A stretch of DNA of 64,000 nucleotides from Proteus vulgaris (GTDB taxonomy: Bacteria > Pseudomonadota > Gammaproteobacteria > Enterobacterales > Enterobacteriaceae), in the NCBI RefSeq assembly GCF_033708015.1, contig NZ_CP137920.1:3100001-3164000 (forward strand). Direction: 5' to 3'. Below are positions 1 to 10,586 of this stretch, one piece after another. The notes under the pieces were generated by a model. It was not told where the DNA came from, did no database searches, and saw only the letters and a program-made list of their open reading frames with translations. The first letter of the stretch is position 1, and each line of letters opens with the position of its first letter. Both the position numbers and the translations under genes were made by a program.

Positions 1-576
1 GGTATTCCTTTCTTTGGTCGCAGTGCCTGCTATCGCCTTGCGGTTTCTGCGCCATTATTAGCAGGTGTCGATTTACATTGTCCTTCAGTAAAAGTGGGCG
101 AGGCAAAACGCGCGTTTGAAAGGAGTTTGCGTTATTTTATTTCTCAAGGTGCATTAAAAAATGGCGCCCCCACTCAAGGCTTATTTACTCACGATCCTCG
201 TTTGGTTGATAACTACAGTGGACCTGCCAGTAGTTTTTGGTCATTGCGTGCCGTAATTATTGCGCTTTATTGTGCTGATCGTATCAACTTATGGCAAACA
301 CCTTCACTTCCTTTACCGATTGAAAAAGATAACTTTCGTTTCGAAATCCCTGCCATTCAAGCTTTAGTGACTGGTGTGAAAGCAACACAAGAGGTAAACG
401 TCATTTTTTGCGAAAATTATACAACGCAGCAAACACCATTGACCCGCCGTTTAGAAAAACAGACCTTAGCACAAAAAGTTGCTGAAACCGTGATAGGGCA
501 GTCCAGGCGACCGAAAAATAATTTATTACGCAAAGGGATCACCAGTTATAGCTCTAAAATGGCGCATTTTTTCTAA
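1..576 (+). CDS. DUF2264 domain-containing protein, C-terminal part
   Basis: The reading frame is open from the first base, so this is the last 191 residues of a gene that begins before the window; the Met at position 94 is internal. The visible start (GIPFFGRSACYRLAV) and the following segment resemble the C-terminal half of DUF2264 proteins, which I know from polysaccharide-utilisation loci. Their biochemical role is not firmly established. The gene ends 114 bp before a co-oriented operon of uronate and tagatose-phosphate enzymes, which fits a role in acidic-sugar catabolism. No signal peptide can be judged because the N-terminus is missing. The family call is from memory and moderately secure; any substrate would be a guess. 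Confidence 0.7.
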   Translation, partial: GIPFFGRSACYRLAVSAPLLAGVDLHCPSVKVGEAKRAFERSLRYFISQGALKNGAPTQGLFTHDPRLVDNYSGPASSFWSLRAVIIALYCADRINLWQTPSLPLPIEKDNFRFEIPAIQALVTGVKATQEVNVIFCENYTTQQTPLTRRLEKQTLAQKVAETVIGQSRRPKNNLLRKGITSYSSKMAHFF

Positions 577-611
577 TCATCTTTCATTTGCTTTCAGTGC
601 GAAGGAAATAA

Positions 612-633
612 AAATGTGATTTAGATCTTTTAC
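612..633 (+). promoter_or_regulatory. CRP-like binding site upstream of the aldolase operon
   Basis: The sequence has a perfect left half-site TGTGA followed by TTTAGA and TCTTT, in an AAATGTGATTTAGATC context close to the CRP consensus (TGTGA-N6-TCACA). The right half is weak. It lies about 58-79 bp before the start codon at 691, a normal distance for catabolite activation of a sugar operon. A very similar site precedes fruK at 46285. Confidence 0.5.
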
Positions 634-643
634 CTTTCTATTT

Positions 644-677
644 CTTTCGTTTATTATGTTTCGTAATTAAACGAAAG
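644..677. promoter_or_regulatory. Operator-like repeats with TTTCGT half-sites
   Basis: TTTCGT occurs at 645-650 and 659-664, and its complement ACGAAA at 671-676. The outer arms CTTTCGTTTA (644-653) and TAAACGAAAG (668-677) form a perfect 10-bp inverted repeat. An inner palindrome, TTTCGTAATTAAACGAAA, spans 659-676. TTTCGTTT-type repeats are typical of DeoR-family sugar regulators such as AgaR. The position directly before the ribosome binding site suggests repressor binding. The regulator itself is not in the window. Confidence 0.5.
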
Positions 678-681
678 ATGA

Positions 682-2493
<1,812 letters not shown>

Positions 2494-2513
<20 letters not shown>

Positions 2514-3135
2514 TACTCTTTCATCACTGAAAGTGATCCCCGTGATCCAAATTAATCGCGCTGAAGATGCAATTTGGCTGGGTGAAATTCTAACCCAAAA
2601 TCAATTACCTGTTGCCGAAATTACCTTTCGTACACCAGCAGCAGCCAAAGCCATAAAACTCATGCATGAACACTTCCCAGAGCTAATATTATGCGCAGGA
2701 ACAGTATTGACTGCACAACAAGCAGATATGGCAAAAGAAGCAGGAGCTCGCTTTGTTATTTCTCCGGGCTACAACCCAAGTACCGTTGATTACTGCCTTA
2801 ATAATGGCATTGATATTGTACCGGGTATTAACAATCCAAGCCAAATCGAGATTGCACTTGAAAAAGGCTTAACCTTACTTAAATTCTTCCCCGCAGAAGC
2901 CTCTGGTGGTGTAAAAATGCTAAAAGCCTTAGCGTCACCTTACGCTCAAGTCCAATTTATGCCAACAGGTGGAATTAGTTTAAATAACGTGAGTGATTAT
3001 CTTGCTATTCCACAAGTTGTTGCTTGCGGAGGAAGTTGGATTGCCACCGCAGATACGATTGATAAACAAGATAAAGAGACCATTGTTAATCATATTCAAA
3101 GTATCCACTCATTACTAAAAACGCATAAGGAATAA
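2494..3135 (+). CDS. eda: KDPG aldolase (2-dehydro-3-deoxy-phosphogluconate aldolase)
   Basis: Cleaves KDPG to pyruvate and glyceraldehyde-3-phosphate and also acts as a 4-hydroxy-2-oxoglutarate aldolase. I place the start at 2494, giving 213 residues, because AAGGA lies 5 bases before this ATG and the protein then begins MTQSIVDTL like other Eda proteins. A longer frame from 2434 would add 20 residues embedded in kdgK. The Schiff-base lysine is Lys130 in LKFFPAE, and the catalytic Glu42 sits in EITFRT; GGSWIA near the C-terminus is also typical. It overlaps kdgK by 20 nt. It may be a second, operon-specific Eda alongside the usual edd-eda copy, which cannot be seen from this window. Confidence 0.9.
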
Positions 3136-3140
3136 ATAAA

Positions 3141-3722
3141 ATGAAACAGGTTGCCGTTTTATTAGCTGATGGATTTGAAGAAGGCGAAGCTGTTGTTTTT
3201 ATTGATATCATGCGCCGTCTTGATATTCATGTCGATGTACTTTCTTGCATGGATACTTTGGTATTAAATACCTATTTTGAAACGAAAATCAGTGCCGACT
3301 ATCTATTAACAGATAAATTCTCACACAGTTACGATGCAATAATGATGCCGGGCGGTCCTAAAGGTACTGATCGTTTATGCGCTAACAAGCAAGTTATTCA
3401 ATTTATTAAACGCCATATTGCTGAAGATAAATATATTTGTGCACTGTGCTCTTCTGGAGCAAAAGTATTAGCGGCACATCATCTTCTTGAAGGTCGTAAT
3501 TACAGTACTGGCGATAAACTTGCTGATAAGTATGATGATGGTCATTACCTTGATCAAGATGTAGTTGTTGATGGAAAGTTTATCAGTGCAAAAGGATTAG
3601 GTGTGAGTTTTGAATTTGCCTTTACGGTGGCTCGCCATTTATTAAGCGATAATACAGAAAAAGTAGACTGGCAAGCTAATCATATTTATTTCAAACACTG
3701 GCCTTTAGATTACCTAAAATAA
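3141..3722 (+). CDS. DJ-1/PfpI family protein
   Basis: A 193-residue cytoplasmic protein of the DJ-1/PfpI/YajL superfamily. The N-terminus has the beta-strand and acidic loop VAVLLADGFEEGEA, the middle has MMPGG, and the nucleophile elbow CALCSSGAKVL places the reactive cysteine at Cys103. Members act as glyoxalases, proposed deglycases, chaperones or isonitrile hydratases, so the reaction cannot be fixed here. It starts 5 bp after eda and closes the catabolic operon, with no other gene for a further kilobase. A role in handling reactive carbonyl intermediates of uronate breakdown is possible but is only inference from position. Confidence 0.8.
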   Translation: MKQVAVLLADGFEEGEAVVFIDIMRRLDIHVDVLSCMDTLVLNTYFETKISADYLLTDKFSHSYDAIMMPGGPKGTDRLCANKQVIQFIKRHIAEDKYICALCSSGAKVLAAHHLLEGRNYSTGDKLADKYDDGHYLDQDVVVDGKFISAKGLGVSFEFAFTVARHLLSDNTEKVDWQANHIYFKHWPLDYLK

Positions 3723-3756
3723 CCCAATTAATTACTATTAGCGATAAAAATAAAAA

Positions 3757-3795
3757 ATAACCCACCTTAATAAATTAATTATCGAGGTGGGTTAT
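3757..3795 (-). terminator. Hairpin terminator whose U-tract lies on the minus strand
   Basis: A perfect 11-bp stem, ATAACCCACCT (3757-3767) with AGGTGGGTTAT (3785-3795), encloses a 17-nt AT loop. On the plus strand the 3' flank is A-rich and has no U-tract. Read on the minus strand, the stem is followed by TTTTTTATTTTTATC, the classical arrangement. It would therefore stop a leftward transcript from the gap, and may act as a weak 3' end for the operon on its left. Confidence 0.6.
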
Positions 3796-4762
3796 AAAAA
3801 ACATAAATTCAATTACTTATCAATAAATAATCGTCCCCCCCCATTATAGTTTGAACTTAACCTTTTTGGATGTTTTCTTCTGCTTGATAAAATCTATCAG
3901 ATACAGAAAATGAATGACTTAACGTTATTATTAATTAATACTTGTGTACTATTGCCCCTTATAATCCTTTACTGTGCTCGTCGAAAAAAAAAGTAAAAAT
4001 ACTTATTATAAGAGAATAAAAAATATATTAAATAATCAAAAAGATATCACCATCATGTTATGAGTCTCTCTAGAAGTTCTTTATTTCTAAATTAATAGTT
4101 TTTCATTTTTAGAAATAAAGAAAATATAATCTCTATAATAAATAAAAAATCATTGCATTATCTTATTAAAAAATATTAATAAGAAAAAATGCCAAAAAAG
4201 AACAACCTGTTATTTTTATATAACTAATTAAAATATAGAAATAATAAAGATGATAAGATATTACTATATTATTATTTATTTTTACTTAGAAAATTGCGTA
4301 TTTATACTTAATAGAAAACGTCATAACTTTACTCTTATTGTTCACTATTCATACACGTCATATAGCCAAATTTCTTCTATTTCTTTTATCCAAGATATCA
4401 TTTCATAAAAAAACATTATGATAACAAAACACAATCAATAAGAGTATTTTATATGTATATATACCAACCAACACAATGAAATGAAAATGATATAAAAAAA
4501 CATCATCTAAAATATTAATAATATATTGATAACATTCTTATTTTGATTATTAAATAATATATACCACTATATTGATCTCTGATAACTTATTTTCATTACA
4601 TTTATTTTTTAGAGATACTTCCTAAAAATATAAAGATAAATTGATTTATTTAATTTTATTTAATATAAGATTAATTACATTAAATTAAGTCTCCTGACTG
4701 TGAGATTATTTTTATTCCACTCTCAAGTGATCTTTTATTCGTTTTAATACAAGGAATTTATT
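3796..4762. other. AT-rich intergenic region upstream of the T6SS operon
   Basis: Almost 1 kb of very AT-rich sequence without a long ORF. It holds an 8-base C run at 3835-3842, a candidate 28-codon ORF (3910-3996), many A/T runs, and presumably the tssB promoter in the last 150 bp. Such composition is typical of regions bound by H-NS-type silencers; that is inference. I could not identify a specific operator. Confidence 0.5.
3910..3996 (+). CDS. Candidate 28-residue single-span membrane miniprotein
   Basis: The frame reads MNDLTLLLINTCVLLPLIILYCARRKKK. It starts with a short polar end, continues with about 18 hydrophobic residues and ends in a strongly basic tail, the pattern of small inner-membrane proteins. 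There is no clear Shine-Dalgarno sequence before the ATG, and the surrounding AT-rich DNA could generate such a frame by chance. No homologue is recognised. The hydrophobic core with a sharp basic end is the only positive evidence. Confidence 0.25.
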   Translation: MNDLTLLLINTCVLLPLIILYCARRKKK

Positions 4763-5260
4763 ATGTCTGATAGTTTTCAAAATGAAGTTCCTAAAGCTCG
4801 GGTCAATATAAAGCTTGACTTACATACAGGTGGCGCACAGAAGAAAGTGGAATTGCCATTAAAACTTTTGGCTATCGGTGACTACAGCAATGGAAAAGAT
4901 AAGCGTGTTCTTTCAGAAAGAGAAAAGGTCAATATAAATAAAAATAACTTCAACAGTGTACTTACCGAATTCTCTCCGTCCGTCAATCTTACCGTAAAAA
5001 ATACATTAGCCAATGATGGTACTGAAGAGAGTATCAAACTATCGTTTAAAGAAATGGCTGATTTTGAGCCAGAGCAAGTTGCTCGCCAGATCCCTCAATT
5101 ACGCGCCATGCTGGCAATGCGTAATCTCTTACGTGACTTGAAATCTAACCTCCTTGATAACATCACTTTTCGCCGTGAACTCGAAAATATCCTTAAAGAT
5201 CCTGCATTAAGTGATGAGTTACGCGAGGAATTATCTCAACTTGCACCGAAAAAAGACTAA
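4763..5260 (+). CDS. tssB: T6SS contractile sheath small subunit TssB (VipA)
   Basis: Forms the contractile sheath with TssC in the cytoplasm; contraction drives the Hcp-VgrG needle out of the cell. The 165-residue length is standard. Recognisable parts are the N-terminal PKARVNIKLDLHTGGAQKKVELPLKL-like strand region (only partly quoted), the LAIGDYSNG turn, and the C-terminal helix QIPQLRAMLAMRNLLRDLK that contacts TssC. The start is preceded by AAGGAA. It is the first gene of the T6SS locus after a 1-kb AT-rich gap, so the main T6SS promoter must lie upstream of 4763. It is followed after 23-29 bp by tssC, as in nearly all T6SS clusters. Confidence 0.95.
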   Translation: MSDSFQNEVPKARVNIKLDLHTGGAQKKVELPLKLLAIGDYSNGKDKRVLSEREKVNINKNNFNSVLTEFSPSVNLTVKNTLANDGTEESIKLSFKEMADFEPEQVARQIPQLRAMLAMRNLLRDLKSNLLDNITFRRELENILKDPALSDELREELSQLAPKKD

Positions 5261-5289
5261 TTGGATTTTATCATTACAGGATTATGCTT

Positions 5290-6831
5290 ATGTCAGTTAA
5301 TAGCGAAAGTATTTCAAAAAGTACAACAACTGTACTTGATGAGCCAGCGAATAGCGGTGTTTACGCCTCACTGTTTGAAAAAATCAACCTCACACCTGTT
5401 TCTCAGGTAAGTGATATTAATATCTTCCAAGATAACAGTGCGCTGGCAGATGCAACAGCAAATGAGCGCGTTACTGTTGCTGTTCAAGTCTTTCTCGACC
5501 GTTTGAAATCTTCGGGTCAAAAAGTTGAACGTTTAGATAGGAATCTACTCGACCATCATATTGCGGATTTAGATAGACAAATTAGTGAGCAGCTTGATGA
5601 AGTCATGCATCACGCGGATTTTCAAAAAATTGAATCGGCATGGCGTGGATTAAAATTCTTAGTTGATCGTACTGACTTTCGTCAAAATGTAAAAATCGAA
5701 TTGTTAGATATTGCCAAAGATGATTTACGCCAAGATTTTGAAGATTGCCCAGAGACAATTCAAAGTGGTCTTTATCACCATACCTACATTGAAGAGTATG
5801 ATACCCCTGGTGGTGAACCTATTGCTGCGATTATTTCGAACTATGAATTTGATCGCAGCCCTCAAGATATTGCGTTATTACGTAACATTGCAAAAATTTC
5901 AGCTTCAGCTCACATGCCATTTGTTGGCTCTGTTGGCCCCGCTTTCTTTGGTAAAAATTCGATGGAAGAAGTTGCGGCTATTAAAGATATCAGCAACTAC
6001 TTCGATCGTGCCGAATACATTAAATGGAAATCTTTCCGCGATTCTGATGATGCCCGCTATATTGGTTTGACGATGCCTCGCGTTTTAGGTCGTCTCCCTT
6101 ATGGTCCAGACACTATCCCTGTACGTAGTTTTAATTATATTGAAGAAGTAAAAGGTCCAGATCACGAGAAATATTTGTGGACAAACGCAACTTTTGCTTT
6201 TGCTGCTAACATGGTTAAAAGCTTTATTAACAATGGCTGGTGTGTACAAATTCGCGGTCCTCAAGCAGGTGGTGCTGTAAAAGATTTACCTATTCATCTT
6301 TATGATTTAGGCACTGGGAGTCAGGTTAAAATTCCATCTGAAGTCATGATCCCCGAAACTCGAGAATTTGAATTTGCCAACCTCGGTTTTATTCCACTGT
6401 CTTACTATAAAAACCGTGATTACTCTTGTTTCTTCTCTGCAAACTCAGCGCAAAAGCCCGCTATTTATGAAACCGCCGATGCAACTGCGAATAGCCGTAT
6501 CAATTCGCGTTTACCGTATATTTTCCTTCTTTCGCGAATTGCTCACTATCTGAAATTAATTCAGCGTGAAAATATTGGTACCACAAAAGATCGTCGCTTA
6601 TTAGAGCTTGAGTTAAATAATTGGGTTCGTAGTTTAGTGACCGAAATGACCGATCCAAGTGATGATTTACAAGCCTCTCACCCACTTCGCGATGCAAAAG
6701 TAGTGGTGGAAGATATTGAAGATAACCCAGGCTTTTTCAGAGTGAAACTGTATGCCGTTCCACACTTCCAAGTCGAAGGAATGGATGTAGATCTCTCGTT
6801 AGTATCTCAAATGCCAAAAGCGAAAGCATAA
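5290..6831 (+). CDS. tssC: T6SS contractile sheath large subunit TssC (VipB)
   Basis: Large sheath protein that assembles with TssB around the Hcp tube. I choose the ATG at 5290 (513 residues) because ACAGG lies about 9 bases upstream; the ATG at 5284 is only 3 bases from it and adds two residues. Conserved stretches visible are ESAWRGLKFLVDRTDF, IISNYEFDRSPQDIALLRNIAKISASAH (quoted here only as landmarks, near residues 180-207), IKWKSFRDSDDARYIGLTMPR and ENIGTTKDRRLLELELNNW. The C-terminal portion RDAKVVVEDIEDNPGFF is also typical. The gene is full length, and tssK follows 12 bp later. Confidence 0.95.
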   Translation: MSVNSESISKSTTTVLDEPANSGVYASLFEKINLTPVSQVSDINIFQDNSALADATANERVTVAVQVFLDRLKSSGQKVERLDRNLLDHHIADLDRQISEQLDEVMHHADFQKIESAWRGLKFLVDRTDFRQNVKIELLDIAKDDLRQDFEDCPETIQSGLYHHTYIEEYDTPGGEPIAAIISNYEFDRSPQDIALLRNIAKISASAHMPFVGSVGPAFFGKNSMEEVAAIKDISNYFDRAEYIKWKSFRDSDDARYIGLTMPRVLGRLPYGPDTIPVRSFNYIEEVKGPDHEKYLWTNATFAFAANMVKSFINNGWCVQIRGPQAGGAVKDLPIHLYDLGTGSQVKIPSEVMIPETREFEFANLGFIPLSYYKNRDYSCFFSANSAQKPAIYETADATANSRINSRLPYIFLLSRIAHYLKLIQRENIGTTKDRRLLELELNNWVRSLVTEMTDPSDDLQASHPLRDAKVVVEDIEDNPGFFRVKLYAVPHFQVEGMDVDLSLVSQMPKAKA

Positions 6832-6843
6832 GGTGAAGCACGG

Positions 6844-8181
6844 ATGAAAATATACCGCCCCCTCTGGAGTGATGGGGCCTTTTTGGCTCCTCAGCAATTT
6901 CAACAACAAGCAAGATGGGATAGCTATCTCATTAGCACCATCGCCAATATGACGATTGCATCAGCATGGGGCGTTATTTGTGCCGAATTTGATGAAAGCG
7001 CCTTAACTATCTCACGTCTTAGCGCACAAAAACTTATCGTTCGTTTTCCTGATGGCACATTGATTGATACAACGCTGGCAGACAACTTACCGCCAGTCAA
7101 TGAGCTTAGCCATTACTCGCAACATCAAACTCTTGATATCGTTCTCGCATTACCTCTATTGCAAGCTAATGGAGGTAATCTTATGCAAGAAGGGCGCTCT
7201 GATAGACCACAACCGTTCTATCAGGAGTGGATAAAAGTACAAGATTTAATTGGTCAAGAACAAACGGATATCGCGGTGTTAAGACACAGCATCACTTTGC
7301 GTTATGCTCATGAAGAAAATAGCGCATACATGACTTGTCCCGTCGCTCGCTTAATCCGCAATGCCCAAGGTGCATGGGAAATAGATAAACACTTTATTCC
7401 CCCACTATTAAGTTGTAGTGCGAGCGATGAATTAACGACCTTATTTTCAGAATTTATGCATCGCTTAGTCGCAAAACGTCGTCGTTTAATGACTATGCGT
7501 CGCGAAAATAATGAGCAAATGGCTGATTTTGCTGTTGCTGATGTCTCGCTCTTTTGGCTACTCAATGCGATTAACAGTGCAGAGCCTGTATTAATTGAAT
7601 TTCTCTCATCAATGGGACGTCACCCTGAGCTTCTTTATCGTGAATTAGTACGTCTCGCGGGTGCATTACTGACATTTTCACTCGATCATGAAAATAGTGA
7701 TATTCCGCTTTATCAACACGCATTCCCTGAACAGGTTTTTCCACCTTTATTTAGCTTACTGAATACCCTGTTAGAAGCGAGTTTACCTTCACGCGTAATT
7801 AGTATTGCGCTTGATAAAGAAGGGCCATTCTGGCGTGGTGAATTGCATGATCCTCGTCTACGCGAAGGGGCTGATTTCTATCTTTCAGTGCGTTCTACAT
7901 TACCCGCTCATTTGTTGATCACTCAATTTCCATTGCTTTGTAAAGCCGGTAGTAATGACGATGTTGCTAGTGTGGTTAACGTTGCACTTAACGGTATTCC
8001 ATTACAACCTTTAACACATGTTCCTGCTGCTATCCCTCTGCGTTTAGAAAATCATTATTTTGCTCTTGAACTCAATAACTCTGCTGGTCAAGCCATGCTC
8101 TCTTCGGGGCACTGTGCTTTTTATGTACCAGGAACCTTAGGTGAAATTCAGCTCGAACTTTTTGCGGTACTTCGCTCATGA
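6844..8181 (+). CDS. tssK: T6SS baseplate subunit TssK
   Basis: Trimeric baseplate protein that links the TssF-TssG-TssE wedge to the membrane complex through TssL and TssM. The 445-residue length is usual. The N-terminus YRPLWSDGAFLAPQQFQQQARWD matches the shell domain opening of TssK proteins (W-x-x-G-x-F-L-x-P-Q-x-F-Q-Q). The middle and C-terminal parts, including PLLCKAGSNDDVASVVNVALNG, fit the shoulder and head domains. AAGG lies upstream of the ATG. The stop overlaps the next start as ATGA, so translation of tssL is probably coupled. Confidence 0.95.
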   Translation: MKIYRPLWSDGAFLAPQQFQQQARWDSYLISTIANMTIASAWGVICAEFDESALTISRLSAQKLIVRFPDGTLIDTTLADNLPPVNELSHYSQHQTLDIVLALPLLQANGGNLMQEGRSDRPQPFYQEWIKVQDLIGQEQTDIAVLRHSITLRYAHEENSAYMTCPVARLIRNAQGAWEIDKHFIPPLLSCSASDELTTLFSEFMHRLVAKRRRLMTMRRENNEQMADFAVADVSLFWLLNAINSAEPVLIEFLSSMGRHPELLYRELVRLAGALLTFSLDHENSDIPLYQHAFPEQVFPPLFSLLNTLLEASLPSRVISIALDKEGPFWRGELHDPRLREGADFYLSVRSTLPAHLLITQFPLLCKAGSNDDVASVVNVALNGIPLQPLTHVPAAIPLRLENHYFALELNNSAGQAMLSSGHCAFYVPGTLGEIQLELFAVLRS

Positions 8182-8846
8182 TAACGAATACAAGAACAGC
8201 TAAAAATAACATGATTGATATGCTTTTTGCTGATACTTGGTTAATGGTTTGTCAGCTACGCCAAGGTGCTGAAATTACTGATGGCAAAGCCTTCTATCGG
8301 CGCGTCTGTGAACATATTGATAAAACGCGCCAACAACTCACAGAAAAAGGCTATTCCCAATCTGCCATCGAAAACATGCTTTATGCGCAATGCGCTTTAA
8401 TTGATGAAAGCGTGATGAATCGTACTGAGCGTGATGACGGTTACTTACAGTGGATACAATCACCGCTACAAGCCAAGTATTTCAATACATTAGAAGCTGG
8501 TGACAAATTATGGGATAGGTTGCGTAATCTATTAAATGAACCGGCGCCCAACCAGGATGTACTTATCTGTTTTCACCGTGTGATCACGCTAGGGTTTGTG
8601 GGTAAATATCGCCAAACCGATGCGCCTGAACGTGAACAAATTATTGAACTACTCAATACTCAACTTCCCGCCTATGCACTATCTAGTGATTTACCTTTAG
8701 TGATGAAACCCAAGCATCGAATAAATCGTCGCCATATTTATTGGTTAGGCTGGTTTGGCGGGATTGTGGTGATAGCAATGCTGTGGTGGGGCTTTTCTGT
8801 GTCATTAGAAAATTTACTTCAACAATGGGTAATTCAAGGAAAGTGA
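8178..8846 (+). CDS. tssL: T6SS membrane complex protein TssL (DotU), short form
   Basis: Inner-membrane component of the TssJ-L-M complex; the cytoplasmic domain binds TssK. At 222 residues it is the short form without a peptidoglycan-binding extension. The helical domain contains the DotU hallmarks ENMLYAQCALIDESVMN and LWDRL. A single C-terminal membrane segment, IYWLGWFGGIVVIAMLWWG, lies near residues 185-203. The missing peptidoglycan-binding function is supplied by the next gene, which carries an OmpA-like domain and starts at the TGATG stop/start junction. Coupled translation of the two is likely. Confidence 0.93.
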   Translation: MITNTRTAKNNMIDMLFADTWLMVCQLRQGAEITDGKAFYRRVCEHIDKTRQQLTEKGYSQSAIENMLYAQCALIDESVMNRTERDDGYLQWIQSPLQAKYFNTLEAGDKLWDRLRNLLNEPAPNQDVLICFHRVITLGFVGKYRQTDAPEREQIIELLNTQLPAYALSSDLPLVMKPKHRINRRHIYWLGWFGGIVVIAMLWWGFSVSLENLLQQWVIQGK

Positions 8847-10564
8847 TGCAAAAAAACAGGATAAAACAGTGTATTACATTGTTTTCAGCAATCTTATTAC
8901 TGTGGCTGCTTTGGGGATTTTGGTCTTTGGGTAAAGAGATATCCTTTTTTCTGACCGCCTTTATTTGTCTCGTCACACTCACTTTATGTGTCTGGTTTTT
9001 CCGTCAACACAAAGGTGCTCCCTACCTTGAGGATGCACTTACAAACCTGCTCCCTCCTGATAATTATCATGGCGCTGTCATTATTGTTTGTGGTCAATCA
9101 CAAGCGCTTTTTCATGAAAATCAGACGTACCGAGAGACAGCTAAAGGTTGGTATATCTGTGCCTCTTCTCCAATGGATTTGCTCAGCATCACTCAACATA
9201 TCGTTGATATTGCGCCTTTACAATTACGCCAATTATCAGTGTTATATGCCTTATTACCTGAACAACACTTACAGCAAGAAGAAATTACTCACGAAATACT
9301 TAATTGGCGTCGGGCTATCCATGAAAACAATAAAAAAATAGGTAAGGCATTACCTTTTTGGGTGGCGCTTTATCTTAATTCTCCCGTTAATTCTCTCAAT
9401 TCACATTTTGATGGCACAACACCCTGGATAACCTATTTAAATGGTCAATCTGAGTTAGTTGTTATCTCTGATGATCTAGCAACTCAACCTATTTCAACAT
9501 GGCTATTACAAAATAGAGAGCAAACTGAAAACCAACTCACTATGGCGCTCTGGCTTGACCAATTATTGGCTTGGTTAAAAAGTGAATTTATTCCTCTGTT
9601 TACGGTTACTCAATCAGGTGCTCCAAGTCTTATTCCTGTTGCTTGGACAATGCAATTTACGACTGTTCCTACCCTTTCAGATAACAGTTGGGCTCAATTT
9701 ATTCACCATAAAACCACCTTATTTCCAGTTATTACAAAAAAATCAAATCATCACGACGAATTACCTTTACCAGACATTGTGATTGATAAGCTCGCTCACG
9801 ATGTCAATTTACTAAAAATAGAAACGACCATTGGTATTGTTGGAATGATCTGTGGGTTATTTCTTATTGGGGCAATATCAGGAAGTTATCATCATAATAA
9901 ACAGTTAATTTATGATATCGGTAATGATATTCATCACTTTAAAAGTATTACTGATGAAAATTTAGAGCCTAAAAAAGTGGCTTATCAACAGTTACTTTCA
10001 GATGCAACCTTCCTCTCTCATTGGCAACGAGAAGGTATTCCTGCTCGCTATTCTTTAGCGTTATATCAAGGCAATAACATCTTACCTTATTTACACGCCT
10101 TGCTCAGTTCATGGGCTCCGCCATTACCACCAGCACCTATCATCATGCAAGAAGCGCCTGAAATGGTGACGTTAGATAGTCTTGCTCTCTTCGCTTCTGG
10201 TCAATATGAATTAAAAAATGAGGCGACCAAAGTACTTGTTGATGCGCTTATCAATATAAAAGCCAAGCCAGGTTGGTTAATTGTTATTTCTGGGTACACC
10301 GACAACACAGGCAACCCCGATTTAAACCAAAAACTTTCACTTAAACGAGCTGAAGCCGTGCGTGATTGGATGATCAAAACCAGTGATATCGCACCATCTT
10401 GTTTTGCAGTGCAAGGATATGGTCAGCATCAGCCTGTTGCAGATAACTCAACACTTGATGGTCGAGCTCGTAATCGTCGAGTTGAAATTCGCCTGATACC
10501 TCAAGCTGATGCTTGTCAGGTATTAGCTGATGACCTTACGCCACTGAAGGATGGTGGCAACTAA
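8846..10564 (+). CDS. T6SS OmpA-like peptidoglycan-binding membrane protein (TagL-like)
   Basis: A 572-residue inner-membrane protein expected to anchor the T6SS trans-envelope complex to peptidoglycan. I use the ATG at 8846, which overlaps the tssL stop in TGATG; a longer frame from 8741 lies inside tssL. Two membrane segments occupy about residues 10-50, and a third (IGIVGMICGLFLIGAISG) lies near 329-348. The C-terminal OmpA domain (about 460-555) shows GYTDNTGNPDLNQKLSLKRA and the ligand-binding ARNRRVEIRL, with Asp and Arg contacts for diaminopimelate. In clusters with a short TssL such a protein supplies wall binding. The name TagL is by analogy; the long region between membrane segments is not assigned. 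Confidence 0.85.
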   Translation: MQKNRIKQCITLFSAILLLWLLWGFWSLGKEISFFLTAFICLVTLTLCVWFFRQHKGAPYLEDALTNLLPPDNYHGAVIIVCGQSQALFHENQTYRETAKGWYICASSPMDLLSITQHIVDIAPLQLRQLSVLYALLPEQHLQQEEITHEILNWRRAIHENNKKIGKALPFWVALYLNSPVNSLNSHFDGTTPWITYLNGQSELVVISDDLATQPISTWLLQNREQTENQLTMALWLDQLLAWLKSEFIPLFTVTQSGAPSLIPVAWTMQFTTVPTLSDNSWAQFIHHKTTLFPVITKKSNHHDELPLPDIVIDKLAHDVNLLKIETTIGIVGMICGLFLIGAISGSYHHNKQLIYDIGNDIHHFKSITDENLEPKKVAYQQLLSDATFLSHWQREGIPARYSLALYQGNNILPYLHALLSSWAPPLPPAPIIMQEAPEMVTLDSLALFASGQYELKNEATKVLVDALINIKAKPGWLIVISGYTDNTGNPDLNQKLSLKRAEAVRDWMIKTSDIAPSCFAVQGYGQHQPVADNSTLDGRARNRRVEIRLIPQADACQVLADDLTPLKDGGN

Positions 10565-10586
10565 ACCTTAGAAAGGAGATGTAATT

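Noticed and set aside
5711..6070. A 119-codon frame within tssC
   Set aside because: Out-of-frame shadow of the conserved tssC sequence, no ribosome binding site and no recognisable protein.
8741..8845. Extended start of the OmpA-domain protein
   Set aside because: It lies inside tssL in another frame; the TGATG junction at 8844-8848 is the natural start.
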